From NCBI RefSeq assembly GCF_014640975.1, contig NZ_BMHO01000001.1, positions 444,166 to 508,165 on the forward strand: a DNA stretch of 64,000 nucleotides, in the 5' to 3' direction. The notes under the pieces are model-generated. The model was given only the letters and a program-made list of their open reading frames with translations. It ran no database searches and was not told the DNA's origin. This document shows, one piece after another, positions 1 through 9,181 of this stretch. The position numbers and the translations under genes were made by a program. Position 1 is the first letter of the stretch. The number at the start of each line of letters is the position of its first letter. The stretch is from Microbacterium faecale (lineage in GTDB: Bacteria > Actinomycetota > Actinomycetes > Actinomycetales > Microbacteriaceae).

Positions 1-611
1 TTGTACCAGTCCTTGCCGGGGTACCAGACGCCGGAGACGCCCGTCGCCTCGGCGAGCTGTTCGGCGCCGTCGACGTACTCGTCGAGAGTGGTCGGCTCCT
101 CGAGCCCGGCCTCGTCGAACATCGCGGTGTTGTAGAACACGACCCGCGATCCGGAGTAGTACGGCGCCGCGTAGAACGTGTCGTCGTACGTACCCGCCTC
201 GACGAATCCGGGGAGCAGGTCGCCGCCGCCCAGCCCGTCGTACATGTCGCTGATGTCGAGGAACGCGCCCGCCGAGGTGAAGGCTGCCGCCTGCGTGTTG
301 CCCACCTCAACGACGTCCGGGCTGTCGGATCCGGACAGACTCGTCGTCAACAGGTCGACGAGACCGGTCCACTGCTGCTCCTCAATGGTGAGGGTCCAGC
401 CATCGTTGTCGGCCTCAAAGGTGTCGATGAGGTGCTGCCGTGCGTCGTCGGGAGTGTCAGCGCCGACGAGCCAGACGCGCAGCTCGCCGCCGTCCGCCGT
501 ATCCGAGCCGCCCCCGCCGCCGGCGTCGGCATCGGAGGCGGAGCCACAGCCACTCAGGACGAGGGCCGAGGCGCCGAGCAGGGCAGCGCTGCCGATGATC
601 GTTCGCTTCAT
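1..611 (-). CDS. Sugar ABC transporter substrate-binding lipoprotein (C-terminus cut off by window edge)
   Basis: The reading frame starts with ATG at 611 and stays open to the window edge, so only about the first 203 residues are present. It opens with a lipoprotein signal peptide: basic MKR, a hydrophobic stretch, then lipobox LSGC with the lipidated Cys at residue 22, followed by a Ser/Asp/Gly-rich linker. The mature part (LRVWLVGAD, then VVFYNTAMFDEAGL and VWYPGKDWYN) is typical of family 1 carbohydrate-binding proteins of CUT1 importers. It lies downstream of a ROK regulator on the same strand, 56 bp away, and close to a GH20 hexosaminidase. This makes an amino sugar or glycan oligosaccharide a reasonable ligand guess, but the ligand is not determined by sequence. 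The matching permeases would lie outside the window. Confidence 0.85.
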   Translation of the reverse strand, partial: MKRTIIGSAALLGASALVLSGCGSASDADAGGGGGSDTADGGELRVWLVGADTPDDARQHLIDTFEADNDGWTLTIEEQQWTGLVDLLTTSLSGSDSPDVVEVGNTQAAAFTSAGAFLDISDMYDGLGGGDLLPGFVEAGTYDDTFYAAPYYSGSRVVFYNTAMFDEAGLEEPTTLDEYVDGAEQLAEATGVSGVWYPGKDWY

Positions 612-667
612 GATTGCTCCTTGGTGTCGCGCCCGCGGCCATCGCGGGCGATTCTGCATGTGTCGGG

Positions 668-1750
668 TCACGAGACGCCGAGGCGCCCCGAGATGACCAT
701 CGCGACAGCGCCGTGGGCGACGATGTCGTCGCCGTGCGACGAGCGCACGACCCGGATGCCATCGCTGAACGGCCAGAGGGTGCGATCGCGGATGGTCTCG
801 AAAGTGCGGGTGAGGAAGTCGTCTCCGAACGGGTCCCGGGGCGCGGCGACAACGATCTCAGTGATGTCGAGCATGCCGATGACGGGCGCGAGCGCAATCC
901 CGAGGCGTTCGGCGGCCTCGCGGACGACGACGCCCCGATCTTCGCCCGCGGCGATGCGATCGGTCACGGCCTGCGTAGAGACCCACGCCTCGAGGCAGCC
1001 GTCCTTGCCGCACGCGCATGCCGGTCCGCCGTCGGTGCCGACAGTGACGTGACCGATCTCGCCCGCGGCGAATCGGGATCCCGCGACCGGCTCGCCGTCG
1101 GACAGAAGCGCCGCGCCGAAGCCGCGGCCCGTGCGCACGAGCAGGAGGTCCGGTCCGCCGTCGCCGAGGACCCGCTCGGCGAGCGCGGCGGCGTTCGCGT
1201 CGTTCGCGACGAGCGTCGCCTGACCCGTGGCCTCGTGCACGCGGTGCTGCAGGTCCACGCCGGTCCAGCCGAGATTCGGCGAGGTGAGGACGCGGCCGTC
1301 GTCGTCGATGACACCCGGCGCGCCGATGCCGATGCCGAGCACCGTCGTCGTCGCTGCCTGCGTCAGGCGGCGGGCGAGCTCGATCGTCGCCTCCACCGCG
1401 GCCTCGCCCTCGCCATCGGCGGGGCGGGGCACGCTGTCTCGTGCGACCTCGTCGCCGTCGAGATTGAGCACGATGCCCACGAACCGGTCCGCGCCCGAGA
1501 GGTCGAGGCCGACGACCTGGTGGCCGGGGCGGTCGATATCGACGAGGATCCCCGGTTTGCCCGGACCCGCGGCCCGCTGCGCGCCGTGCTCGACGACGAT
1601 GCCACGGTCGATGAGCTCACCGATGAGATCGGAGATCGTCACCCGCGTCAGCTCGGTGCGGCGCGCGAGATCGGCGCGGCTGAGGGCGCCGTCGCGGAAG
1701 AGCGTCCGGAGGACGAGAGCGCGGTTGTGGAGCCGTGCGTGGGCCGGCAT
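668..1750 (-). CDS. ROK family transcriptional regulator (NagC/XylR type)
   Basis: This is a sugar-responsive repressor of the ROK family. It has an N-terminal winged helix-turn-helix (about residues 10-60, ALSRADLARRTELTRVTISDL) and a C-terminal sugar-kinase-like domain. The domain has VVGLDLSG near its start, the GIGIGAPGVID phosphate loop, and a Cys-rich metal site (ACACGKDGCLEAW) typical of ROK proteins. I chose ATG 1750 because GGAG and AAGG precede it at good spacing. The ATG at 1798 has no Shine-Dalgarno sequence and abuts a palindrome that looks like this protein's operator. The gene lies between a sugar-binding lipoprotein and a divergent GH20 hexosaminidase, so it probably controls both. 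The ligand (GlcNAc or chitobiose-like) is inferred from context only. Confidence 0.9.
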   Translation of the reverse strand: MPAHARLHNRALVLRTLFRDGALSRADLARRTELTRVTISDLIGELIDRGIVVEHGAQRAAGPGKPGILVDIDRPGHQVVGLDLSGADRFVGIVLNLDGDEVARDSVPRPADGEGEAAVEATIELARRLTQAATTTVLGIGIGAPGVIDDDGRVLTSPNLGWTGVDLQHRVHEATGQATLVANDANAAALAERVLGDGGPDLLLVRTGRGFGAALLSDGEPVAGSRFAAGEIGHVTVGTDGGPACACGKDGCLEAWVSTQAVTDRIAAGEDRGVVVREAAERLGIALAPVIGMLDITEIVVAAPRDPFGDDFLTRTFETIRDRTLWPFSDGIRVVRSSHGDDIVAHGAVAMVISGRLGVS

Positions 1751-1798
1751 CACCTTCGCTCCGCTGCGCGGCGATCGGGTCATCTGCGTCGATGGCAT

Positions 1799-1821
1799 GT
1801 TTGGAAGTAGACCTTACAAAC
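1799..1821. promoter_or_regulatory. Inverted repeat, candidate ROK operator
   Basis: Arms GTTTGGAAG (1799-1807) and CTTACAAAC (1813-1821) are separated by 5 nt and match at 8 of 9 pairs. The site sits between the ROK gene and the divergent hexosaminidase. A regulator-sized palindrome between a ROK gene and its likely target is the expected autoregulatory arrangement. Binding is inferred. Confidence 0.55.
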
Positions 1822-1860
1822 TCGACGCGCGCAACCCTTTCCCTCGAAAAGGCAGGGCTC

Positions 1861-1890
1861 TTTACAAAACCGTGACCTCGCTGTTAGCGT
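1861..1890 (+). promoter_or_regulatory. Candidate promoter for the GH20 gene, possibly leaderless
   Basis: TTTACA at 1861-1866 and TAGCGT at 1885-1890 are separated by 18 nt. The ATG at 1899 follows 8 nt after the -10 element, and no Shine-Dalgarno sequence is visible, so transcription may begin at or next to the start codon. Confidence 0.4.
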
Positions 1891-1898
1891 GCCTCGCT

Positions 1899-3365
1899 AT
1901 GAGCCCTCCCCTCGTACCCGCGCCCGCCTCGGCCGTCGTGCGAGACGCCCCCGCGCCCGACCTGTCCGCAGGGATCCGTATCGAGGCCGACCCGGCGTTC
2001 GCCGCGGAAGGCGAACGCCTCGTCGTCGCGCTCGGCCGCGGATCCGCGCCGGTCACGATCCGGCGCGGCGACCACCCCGAGGAGGGATACGCGCTGCGCG
2101 TCGCGGAAGACGGCGTCGTGATCGAGGCAGCCACCGCAGCCGGGGTCTTCTACGCCGGCCGCACGCTGATCCAGCTCGCCGAGGCGGCCGCGCCGACCGC
2201 GGTCGAGATCCGCGACGAGCCGCGCTTCGCGTACCGCGGGATCATGCTGGACGTCGCTCGGCACTTCCATCCCGTCGAGACCGTGTTCGCCGTCATCGAC
2301 CGCGCCAGCGACCTGAAGCTCAATACGCTGCATCTCCACCTCACCGACGATCAGGGGTGGCGCCTCGCTCTCAGCACGCGCCCCGAACTCGCGCAGCTCG
2401 CCTCCGGCACGTCGGTTGACGGGGATCCAGGCGGTTTCTACACGGCCGACGACTACGCACGGATCATCGCGTACGCCGCCCATCGGCACATGGCCGTCGT
2501 ACCGGAGATCGACGTGCCGGGTCACACCCACGCCGTCGGCCTCGCGTATCCGGAGCTCGTCGCGGACCCGGTGATCGGCGACGAGGTACGCGAGGTGACG
2601 GCGGAGTCCGGCGGAGCGCTGCCCGTCGCCGGCGAGCCGTACACGGCGATCGGCGTGGGCTTCTCCTCGCTGCGCGCCGATGCGCCGGGCGTCGATGCCT
2701 TCCTCGCCGACGTCTTCCACGAGCTGGCCGCGCTCACGCCCGGGCCCTACCTGCACCTCGGCGGCGACGAGGCGCTCGGCACCTCCGCCGACGACTATCG
2801 CTCTCTCGTCGACCGCGCCGCCCGGGCCGTCGCCGCGACCGGCAAGACGCCGATCGCGTGGCACGAGGCAGGTGCGGCGCCGCTGCCGCGAGGGACGATC
2901 GGCCAGTACTGGGGGTTCCTCACGCCGACCGACGGGCACGACGACAGGGCGCGCGCATTCGTCGCGAACGGCGGCCGGATCATCCTCTCCCCCGCGGACG
3001 CCATCTACCTCGACATGAAGGACGCCCCCGACGCCCCGCTCGGACTGACCTGGGCGAACGGCCCGACGAATGTCGAGCGCTCCTACCGGTGGGACCCGGC
3101 CGGCGTCATCACCGGCATCGATGAGGCCGACATCCTCGGCGTCGAGGCGGCGCTGTGGACCGAGACCCTCCGCACCCGCGCCGACGTCGAGCGGCTCCTG
3201 CTGCCCCGGCTCGCCAGCGCGGCGGAGGCCGCGTGGTCGCCCCCGTACGGATCCATGCCGGCACGCACGTGGGAGTCGTTCCGCGAGCGGGTCGCGGGCC
3301 GCGGATCCGCCTGGGAGCGTGACGCACCCGGCTTCGGCCGGTCCCCCGAGATCCCGTGGGCGTGA
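1899..3365 (+). CDS. Beta-N-acetylhexosaminidase, glycoside hydrolase family 20
   Basis: The 488-residue enzyme would remove terminal beta-linked GlcNAc or GalNAc from oligosaccharides. After a short N-terminus comes the GH20b domain (about residues 25-110). The GH20 (beta/alpha)8 barrel follows, starting at YRGIMLDVARHF and running through LNTLHLHLTDDQGWRL and VPEIDVPGHTHA. The catalytic Asp-Glu pair is in HLGGDEA, near residue 290. GH20 enzymes use substrate-assisted retaining catalysis through the 2-acetamido group. No convincing signal peptide is visible from ATG 1899, so it is probably cytoplasmic, acting on imported chito-oligosaccharides. A GTG at 1872 would add 9 mostly hydrophobic residues. 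The gene is divergent from the ROK regulator, with a palindrome between them. Confidence 0.93.
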   Translation: MSPPLVPAPASAVVRDAPAPDLSAGIRIEADPAFAAEGERLVVALGRGSAPVTIRRGDHPEEGYALRVAEDGVVIEAATAAGVFYAGRTLIQLAEAAAPTAVEIRDEPRFAYRGIMLDVARHFHPVETVFAVIDRASDLKLNTLHLHLTDDQGWRLALSTRPELAQLASGTSVDGDPGGFYTADDYARIIAYAAHRHMAVVPEIDVPGHTHAVGLAYPELVADPVIGDEVREVTAESGGALPVAGEPYTAIGVGFSSLRADAPGVDAFLADVFHELAALTPGPYLHLGGDEALGTSADDYRSLVDRAARAVAATGKTPIAWHEAGAAPLPRGTIGQYWGFLTPTDGHDDRARAFVANGGRIILSPADAIYLDMKDAPDAPLGLTWANGPTNVERSYRWDPAGVITGIDEADILGVEAALWTETLRTRADVERLLLPRLASAAEAAWSPPYGSMPARTWESFRERVAGRGSAWERDAPGFGRSPEIPWA

Positions 3366-3372
3366 CGCGGCG

Positions 3373-3906
3373 TCAGGCGAGACGGCGGGCGCGGAAGCCG
3401 TCGCCGATGCGATCGAGCAGCAGCGTCTCGCCGTTGAGAATCCGGGGGCACTCGGTGCCCGTCAACTCGCCGATCGCGAGGCGCAGCAGCGTGCCGTGCG
3501 CGACGACAACCGCGTTGCGCCCCTCGTCCGCGAGGTCGCGAATCGCCTCCGCGCCGCGCCGCGCGACCTCCTCGATCGGTTCGGAGCCCGGGAAATCGTG
3601 GCTCGGCCAGCGCTCGTACGCCTCCGCGACAGCGAGCCCCTCCGCCTCTCCGTAATCGCGCTCGCCAAGTCGCGCGTCGACGTCGTGGCTCAGATTCGGA
3701 AGATGAGCGGCGACGATCGCCGCGGTCTGCCGTGCGCGCGCGAACGGTGAGCTGACGACCCCGTCCCACACGGCCACCGCAAGGGCACGTCCGGCGGCGT
3801 CCGCCTGTGCGCGACCGTGATCGTCGAGAGGGATGTCGCTGCGACCCTGCATCCGTCGCTGATGATTCCATGCGGTGCGGCCGTGACGCACGAGCGCGAG
3901 AGTCAC
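3373..3906 (-). CDS. Histidine phosphatase family protein (phosphoglycerate mutase-like)
   Basis: This 177-residue branch of the histidine phosphatase superfamily carries the RHG catalytic motif (LVRHGRTAWN, residues 5-14), in which the His is phosphorylated. It also has the second catalytic His in VVVAHGTLLR and the proton donor in LGERDYGEAEG. These domains dephosphorylate small phospho-compounds such as sugar phosphates, and the substrate cannot be read from sequence. It starts with GTG at 3906, overlapping the ABC ATPase stop by 4 nt, so it is the last gene of the transporter operon. It is the third phosphatase in that operon. It converges on the hexosaminidase with only 7 bp between stop codons. 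Confidence 0.88.
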   Translation of the reverse strand: MTLALVRHGRTAWNHQRRMQGRSDIPLDDHGRAQADAAGRALAVAVWDGVVSSPFARARQTAAIVAAHLPNLSHDVDARLGERDYGEAEGLAVAEAYERWPSHDFPGSEPIEEVARRGAEAIRDLADEGRNAVVVAHGTLLRLAIGELTGTECPRILNGETLLLDRIGDGFRARRLA

Positions 3907-4952
3907 GCGACCACCGCCGCGCGACGGCCCACCGGGAACACGCGCGCGGCGTCGATGGACACCGCCACGGTGTCGCCCACCTGGAAGCGCTCCGCGGATC
4001 GCGCCCGCATCGGCACGCCCCGCCACTCGACGATCAGGTCGCTGCCGGTGGGCGCGAAAAGCGCCGAGCGCACGCGCGCGTCTCCGGCGATGTCGTGCCT
4101 CACGCGTACCGCGTCGGGAACGATGGCCGCCTGAGCCGGACCATCGGGCGCGCCGTCGCACGCGGCTTCGAGCGCATGGTCCGTCGCCCGGAAGCGTCCC
4201 GCCGTGACGGCCCCGTCGAGGAGCGTCGCGTCCGAGAGGAACCGGGCGACGAACGCGTCGACGGGATCCTCGAGCAGCCGCGCCGGGGTGTCGATCTGGC
4301 GCACGCGCCCCGCCTCGAGCACGGCGACGCGGTCGGCGAGCGCGAGCGCCTCCGCGCGGTCGTGGGTGACATGGATCACGGTGAGCCCCAGCTGGCGAGT
4401 GAGCGTACGCAGCTCGAGGCGGAGCCGGTCGCGCAACGGCTCGTCGAGCGCCGACAGCGCTTCGTCGAGCAGCAGCACACGCGGACGCGACACGAGGGCG
4501 CGCGCGAGGGCGATCCGCTGTCGCTGGCCGCCCGACAGCGTCGCGGGGTTGCGATCTTCGTAGCCCGCCAGCCCGACGAGTTCGAGCGTCTCGGCGACAC
4601 GACGGCGCCGCTCCGCGCGCGGGACGCCGGCGCGACGCAGCGGATACTCGACGTTGCGGCCCGCGTTCCAGTGCGGCCACACGGCGTGCTGCTGGAAGAC
4701 CATGCCCAAACCCCGCGCCTCAGGTGGGTCGACGCGCGCCCCCTCGGCGACGACGCGATCGCCGATGAGCACGCGGCCGCTGGTCGGCGCCATGAACCCC
4801 GCGATGCTGCGCAGCAGGGTCGTCTTTCCGGATCCGGAGGGACCGACGAGCGCAAGGAACTCACCGTCCGCAACGGCGAGGTCCACGGCGTCGAGGCCGA
4901 CGGCGCCGCCGCGGAACCGGACGAAGACGTTCTCGAGGGTGACGGATGACAT
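3903..4952 (-). CDS. ABC transporter ATP-binding protein, FbpC/AfuC type
   Basis: The 349-residue ATPase energises the importer encoded upstream. Walker A is GPSGSGKT (about residues 38-45), the signature is [14 protein letters not shown], Walker B is [12 protein letters not shown], and the switch His is in HVTHD. A C-terminal TOBE-like region follows from about residue 240. This is the architecture of the FbpC/PotA/AfuC group of the CUT1-like ATPases. The gene sits 14 bp after the permease gene and overlaps the histidine phosphatase gene by 4 nt. The longer upstream frame is the shadow of the permease, so I start at ATG 4952. Confidence 0.92.
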   Translation of the reverse strand: MSSVTLENVFVRFRGGAVGLDAVDLAVADGEFLALVGPSGSGKTTLLRSIAGFMAPTSGRVLIGDRVVAEGARVDPPEARGLGMVFQQHAVWPHWNAGRNVEYPLRRAGVPRAERRRRVAETLELVGLAGYEDRNPATLSGGQRQRIALARALVSRPRVLLLDEALSALDEPLRDRLRLELRTLTRQLGLTVIHVTHDRAEALALADRVAVLEAGRVRQIDTPARLLEDPVDAFVARFLSDATLLDGAVTAGRFRATDHALEAACDGAPDGPAQAAIVPDAVRVRHDIAGDARVRSALFAPTGSDLIVEWRGVPMRARSAERFQVGDTVAVSIDAARVFPVGRRAAVVA

Positions 4953-4966
4953 GAAACGGATCCCTT

Positions 4967-6634
4967 TCAGGCCTGTCGGCGGGTCGCGAGCCCGATGAAG
5001 CCGATGCCGACGACCGCGACGATGAGCGACCAGGCGGACGCGGTGCTGAACGCCCCCGCCTGCTGGAAGTTGAAGATGGCGACGCCGAGCGTCTGGCTGC
5101 CCGGCGACAGCAGCAGAACCGAGAGCGTCAGTTCGCGCACCGCGGTCACGGCCACGAGCACCGCACCCGACAGCGCCGCGGGAAGCGCCATGCGGCACGA
5201 GATGTCGATGAGCGCGCGGAGCCGGCTCGCCCCCGCGACCCGCGCGGCCTCCTCGGCGCTCGACGGGGTCGCCGAAAGCGGGGCGGCGACCGACTGCACG
5301 ACGAGCGCGAGGAACGAGGTGATGTAGGCGGCGAGAATCAGCCAGGGGGTATTGAACAGCCCGAGTCGCGGCGCGAGGATCAGCCACGCGACCGCGATGA
5401 CGATGCCGGGAATCGCCTGCGGCAGCGTCGCCGTCGCCGCGAGGCCGCGCCGCGCGCGCCCCGTCGTCCGCGCGGTGACGACGCCGATCCCAAGCCCGAG
5501 CACGCCGCACACGACAGCCGCGAGGCCGGCGAGCATGAGCGAGTTCGCGGCGCCGGTGAGCGCCGTCTGCGATCCCAGCGCCGTGATGAGGTGGTCGAGC
5601 GTGAGGTTCTCCCACGCGAGCGGGACGCCCGGTGCGCGCAGCAGCGTCTGTGTCAGCAGCGCGACGAGCGGCAGTACGGTGATCAGCAAGACGAGGATCC
5701 ACATCGCGGCGCCCAGGGAGGTTCGCGCGCGACCCAACGAGATCCGTTCGACCACCACGGCCGACGTGTCGAGTTCATGCCCGCCGCGGCCGACGACCGC
5801 GTCGACGACGAGTCCGGCGAGCGCAACCAACAGCACGACGACGCCGATCGTCGCGACGATCCCGAGCGGATCCTCGACCGTGCCGGATTGCAGATATCGG
5901 TAGACGAGCGTGGCGAGCGTCACGTACCGCTCGGGAAGCCCGATGATCGACGGGATGCCGAAGTCGGCGAGGTTGCCGACCGCCACGAGGATGAACGACG
6001 ACAGCAGCGCCGGGCGCAGCAGCGGCAGTGTCACCGCGACGACGGTGCGCAGTGGACCGGCCCCGCTGATGCGCGCCGCGTGCTCGAGATCCGAAGGAAT
6101 GCGCCGGAGCGCCGCCGAGACGACAAGCATGACGATCGGGTAGCTGTGGACGGTGAGCAGCAGGATCACGCCGTCGGCACCATAGATCGACCACAGCGGC
6201 GCGCCGAACGCTTCGCGCCACCAGAGGTTGACCGGGCTCGTCGGCCCCGCGATCCCGAGCCACGCGATCGCGCCGACGAATGGCGGCATCAGCAGCGGAG
6301 TGAGTGCGAGCAGCCGGAGCCCGCCGCGGCCGGGCAGGTCAGTGCGGTCGAGGAGCAGCGCGAACGTCGTGCCGAGCACGACGGCGAAGAACGCGGATGC
6401 CGTGGCGGAGACGACGCTGTTGAGCGCCGCCTCGAGAACGTCGCCCTGCAGGAGGGTGTGGATCCGCCGGCCGTCGCCCGCGAGGACGATGAGGGCGGCG
6501 ATGGGAAGCGCGACGAAGACGGCGCATGCCGCCCACAGCACCCCGGTGAGGGCGCCGACGCCGTCGACGCGCCGCCGCGCACCGCGGACCCGGTTCGAGG
6601 CCGGATCCGCGGTGCGCGGCGCGAGGGTCGTCAT
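4967..6634 (-). CDS. ABC transporter permease, two-domain FbpB/AfuB type
   Basis: The 555-residue integral membrane protein holds two fused permease halves, each with about six transmembrane segments and an EAA-type loop ([18 protein letters not shown] in the first, [18 protein letters not shown] in the second). Double-length permeases of this kind are characteristic of the ferric/AfuABC/putative aminoethylphosphonate family, in which a single gene supplies the whole channel. The start is 5 bp after the end of the binding-protein gene. Substrate identity is not visible here, but the neighbouring phosphatases favour an organophosphate over iron. Confidence 0.92.
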   Translation of the reverse strand: MTTLAPRTADPASNRVRGARRRVDGVGALTGVLWAACAVFVALPIAALIVLAGDGRRIHTLLQGDVLEAALNSVVSATASAFFAVVLGTTFALLLDRTDLPGRGGLRLLALTPLLMPPFVGAIAWLGIAGPTSPVNLWWREAFGAPLWSIYGADGVILLLTVHSYPIVMLVVSAALRRIPSDLEHAARISGAGPLRTVVAVTLPLLRPALLSSFILVAVGNLADFGIPSIIGLPERYVTLATLVYRYLQSGTVEDPLGIVATIGVVVLLVALAGLVVDAVVGRGGHELDTSAVVVERISLGRARTSLGAAMWILVLLITVLPLVALLTQTLLRAPGVPLAWENLTLDHLITALGSQTALTGAANSLMLAGLAAVVCGVLGLGIGVVTARTTGRARRGLAATATLPQAIPGIVIAVAWLILAPRLGLFNTPWLILAAYITSFLALVVQSVAAPLSATPSSAEEAARVAGASRLRALIDISCRMALPAALSGAVLVAVTAVRELTLSVLLLSPGSQTLGVAIFNFQQAGAFSTASAWSLIVAVVGIGFIGLATRRQA

Positions 6635-6639
6635 GCGAT

Positions 6640-7671
6640 TCAGAGGAACAGGTCGCGGAACGTCTCGACCGCGGCGTCCTGCGCGTTCTGCACCGTCTCG
6701 AGGTCGGGCGACAGGATCGCGATCTCATCCATCGTCGGCGCGCCCTCGGGGGTGCCCACGTCAGAGCGCACCGGCAGGTACGACTGCTCGACGGCGAGCT
6801 GCTGACCGCGCTCACTGACGAGGAAGTCCACGAAGGCCTTGGCCGCCTCTTCGTTATCGGTGTCGGCGAAGATCCCCGCCGGCTGCGAGACGTACGGCAC
6901 GCCCTCGCTCGGGTACGACACGTCGATCGGCGACCCCTGCGCCGCGAGCTCGCGCACGAGGTAGTCCACGACCACACCCACCGGCTGAGCACCGGTCGCG
7001 ATCGCCTGCGACGTGGGGCCGTTGCTGTCGGCGATCACGGGGTTGTTCTCAGCGAGCGCGGCGAGCCACTCGTCGCCGAGCTCCGGCGTGGTGCTCCAGA
7101 CGGCGGCGTTGTACGCGGCCGCACCCGACACGTCCGGGTTCGGCATGACGAGCTGGTCGGCGTACGCCGGATCCGCGAGCTCCTGCCACGACTCCGGGGG
7201 CGCGTCGATGACGCTCGTGTTGTAGGCGATGACGGTGGGAATGATGCGGGTGCCGACGTAGTAGCCCTCGGGGTCGACGACATCGGTCAGGAGCGCGTCC
7301 GCGTCTGCGGGCGTGTACTCGACAAGGAGCCCCTCAGCGGCGTAGTCCTCGAACGTCGCGGCGTCGGCGGCGAGGAAGACGTCGGCCTGGATCTCGCCGG
7401 CGGTGCGCTCGGTGGCGACGCGTGTGGTGAGGTCGCCGGTGCCGGCGCGGAAGACCTCCACGTCGACGTTCGGGTGGTCCTCGCCGAACGCCGCAACGAT
7501 CTCGTCGATCTTCTCCTGCGGCTCGGACGTGTAGACGGTGAGGGTCGTCGTCTCGCTCGCCGCGTCGGACGAGGCGGATTCGGTGTCTCCGCTCGTGCCG
7601 GCGCATCCAGCGAGTGTGACGGCAGCGGCGCCGAGGGCGGCGAGCGCGAGGGTGGTGCGGGAGGTGTGCAT
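6640..7671 (-). CDS. Extracellular substrate-binding lipoprotein, AfuA/FbpA fold
   Basis: This 343-residue protein has a lipoprotein signal with lipobox LAGC (Cys 23). The mature part (LTVYTSEPQEKIDEIV) is a family 6/ferric-type binding protein. I do not see the adjacent Tyr pair that FbpA proteins use to bind ferric iron, so a ferric ligand is doubtful. AfuA, a member of this family, binds hexose phosphates (established knowledge). Together with three phosphatase genes and an SIS-domain regulator in the same locus, this suggests a sugar phosphate or other phosphate ester ligand. It sits 28 bp after the metallophosphoesterase gene and 5 bp before the permease gene. Confidence 0.9.
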   Translation of the reverse strand: MHTSRTTLALAALGAAAVTLAGCAGTSGDTESASSDAASETTTLTVYTSEPQEKIDEIVAAFGEDHPNVDVEVFRAGTGDLTTRVATERTAGEIQADVFLAADAATFEDYAAEGLLVEYTPADADALLTDVVDPEGYYVGTRIIPTVIAYNTSVIDAPPESWQELADPAYADQLVMPNPDVSGAAAYNAAVWSTTPELGDEWLAALAENNPVIADSNGPTSQAIATGAQPVGVVVDYLVRELAAQGSPIDVSYPSEGVPYVSQPAGIFADTDNEEAAKAFVDFLVSERGQQLAVEQSYLPVRSDVGTPEGAPTMDEIAILSPDLETVQNAQDAAVETFRDLFL

Positions 7672-7699
7672 GTGTCAGTTCCGTTCCATCGGGTCGGGG

Positions 7700-8485
7700 T
7701 CAGGCGATCTGCGAGGTGAACAGGGGGTCGGGCGATCTCAGACTCACGCTCGTCGCGGCGACGCCGCCGGCGAGCAGATGAACGAGCGAGAACATCGCCG
7801 AGTCGTGGCCGCTCACGCGGTCCGGGCCGGCATCCATCACCTGGTGGTAGGCCAGCGACGGCCCCACGGAGACCGGGATCCCGCGCAAAGTCGCGGACAT
7901 CGGGTGATGGAAGTGCCCAGCAAGCACGGCGCGCACGTCGGATCCGTCAAGCGCGTCGAGCAGCGCGTCGGCGTCGCGCAGGCCTGCGCGAGCGAGCGTC
8001 GGCATCGGGGACGCGACGGGAGGGTGGTGCAGGGCGACGACCGTCCCGGATCCATGCGGCTCGCGCAGCGCGCGGCGCACCCACGCGATCTGTTCCTCGC
8101 CGAGGTCTCCCCGCGAGGAGTCGAGTAGGAGGAACCTCAGGTCATCGACGAGGACGACGCGCGCGTGGCCGCTGCCGTGTCCGCGGAGCATGCGTGCGGC
8201 CTCGGGGTCATCGTGGTTGCCGAGGACGGTGAGGACGGGGACACCCGCGGCGCGCTCCAGCTCGTCGAGCGCGTCCTGCACGATCGCGTAGGCGTCGCCA
8301 TTGCCGCGCTCGACGAGGTCGCCCGTCACGACGACCGCTTCCGGGGTCACGCCTGTCTGGCGCACCCAGTCGGCCGCCGCGCAGAGCCGTGCGGCTCCGT
8401 CGACGCTGCCGTACAGGCGACCGGATCGCGTCACGTGCACGTCGCTGACGTGCAGGATCGTCAGTCGCCCGGTCTCGCGGCTCAT
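7700..8485 (-). CDS. Metallophosphoesterase, calcineurin-like (CpdA-type)
   Basis: This 261-residue dinuclear-metal phosphoesterase shows the full motif series: DVHV near residue 15, GDLVERG, GNHDD, HHPP and GHFHHP. It resembles the 3',5'-cAMP phosphodiesterase / glycerophosphodiesterase branch, which cleaves phosphodiesters or phosphomonoesters. No signal peptide is apparent, so it acts in the cytoplasm. Its ATG overlaps the end of the tyrosine phosphatase gene by 4 nt, and the binding-protein gene follows. In this operon it plausibly hydrolyses the imported phosphorylated compound. That role is inference, and the exact substrate is open. Confidence 0.9.
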   Translation of the reverse strand: MSRETGRLTILHVSDVHVTRSGRLYGSVDGAARLCAAADWVRQTGVTPEAVVVTGDLVERGNGDAYAIVQDALDELERAAGVPVLTVLGNHDDPEAARMLRGHGSGHARVVLVDDLRFLLLDSSRGDLGEEQIAWVRRALREPHGSGTVVALHHPPVASPMPTLARAGLRDADALLDALDGSDVRAVLAGHFHHPMSATLRGIPVSVGPSLAYHQVMDAGPDRVSGHDSAMFSLVHLLAGGVAATSVSLRSPDPLFTSQIA

Positions 8486-9153
8486 CCCGCGGATCCATGC
8501 TTGGTCCGGAGCGCATCGAGCTGATCGTCGGTGAGCCCGTGGGCGCGCAGGTACGCGGCCGCGCCGCCCAGCTCAGCAACGTGGTGGAGCAGCTGTCGCA
8601 TGGCGTCCGGAGGGCTGTCGAGATGCAGCCGCAGGGTCTCTTGGCGCAGTTCGGCCGGTGCTGCCGCGGCGATCTCACGTGCGACGTGCTCACGCACGGG
8701 GCGCACGTCGCGGCCCGAAAGCGCGTAGTCCGCCACGACATCAGCCGGGTCGGCGCCGGCCGCAAGCAGCGCGAGCGCCACGACGAGGCCGGTGCGGTCC
8801 TTTCCCGCGGTGCAGTGCACGAGCGCCGCGCGCTCGGCGTCGGCGATCTCGGCGACGGCGCGCGCGAGAGCATGCCCGCGATCCCGAATCAGCGCCGCGT
8901 AGATGTCCTCGAGGCGGCCGATGCGGGGCGGTTCGGCGTCGTAGATCGGCACGGATGCGACACGGATGCCGTGCGCGGCACGGATCGCCTCCTGCGGTTC
9001 GCGAAGGTCGACGATGACGGAGACGCCGAGCTTGCGCAGGCGCTCGACGCCGGTGGGCGTGAGGTCGTCCACGGCGCCGGACCGCAGCAACCACGGCGCG
9101 TCGATGCCGCTCGCGCGCACGTTGAAGAGGCCGCCGACGTCGATCGCATTCAT
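8482..9153 (-). CDS. Tyrosine-protein phosphatase family protein (Y_phosphatase3/DSP-like)
   Basis: The 223-residue protein carries the CX5R signature loop HCTAGKDRTG with nucleophilic Cys and Arg, and a phosphatase core beginning with FNVRASGIDAPWLLRSG. Bacterial members include PtpB-type enzymes that act on phosphotyrosine, phosphoserine or phosphoinositides, and some act on small phospho-metabolites. I chose ATG 9153, preceded by GAGGGG at good spacing. The in-frame start at 9195 lies inside a palindrome and lacks a ribosome site. It is the first gene of the importer operon, overlaps the metallophosphoesterase gene by 4 nt, and follows an RpiR-type regulator gene. Confidence 0.88.
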   Translation of the reverse strand: MNAIDVGGLFNVRASGIDAPWLLRSGAVDDLTPTGVERLRKLGVSVIVDLREPQEAIRAAHGIRVASVPIYDAEPPRIGRLEDIYAALIRDRGHALARAVAEIADAERAALVHCTAGKDRTGLVVALALLAAGADPADVVADYALSGRDVRPVREHVAREIAAAAPAELRQETLRLHLDSPPDAMRQLLHHVAELGGAAAYLRAHGLTDDQLDALRTKHGSAG

Positions 9154-9181
9154 CCGATTCGGATCCCCTCGCGTTACGCGT

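Noticed and set aside
1227..1898. Extension of the hexosaminidase frame upstream over the ROK gene
   Set aside because: The extension is antisense to the ROK regulator, and its sequence is Arg/Ser/Pro-rich shadow; the enzyme fold starts after 1899.
5591..6805. Long plus-strand open frame opposite the ABC permease gene, and similar long frames at 13419-15008, 27751-29115 and 58178-59617
   Set aside because: High GC makes antisense frames long. Their composition (Arg, Asp, Glu, His-rich), lack of recognisable domains and exact overlap with well-supported genes mark them as shadows.
6640..7671. Annotation of the binding protein as a ferric-iron (FbpA) receptor
   Set aside because: The family fits, but I do not see the adjacent Tyr pair expected for iron, and the locus is full of phosphatases. 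Kept as AfuA/FbpA fold with unknown ligand.
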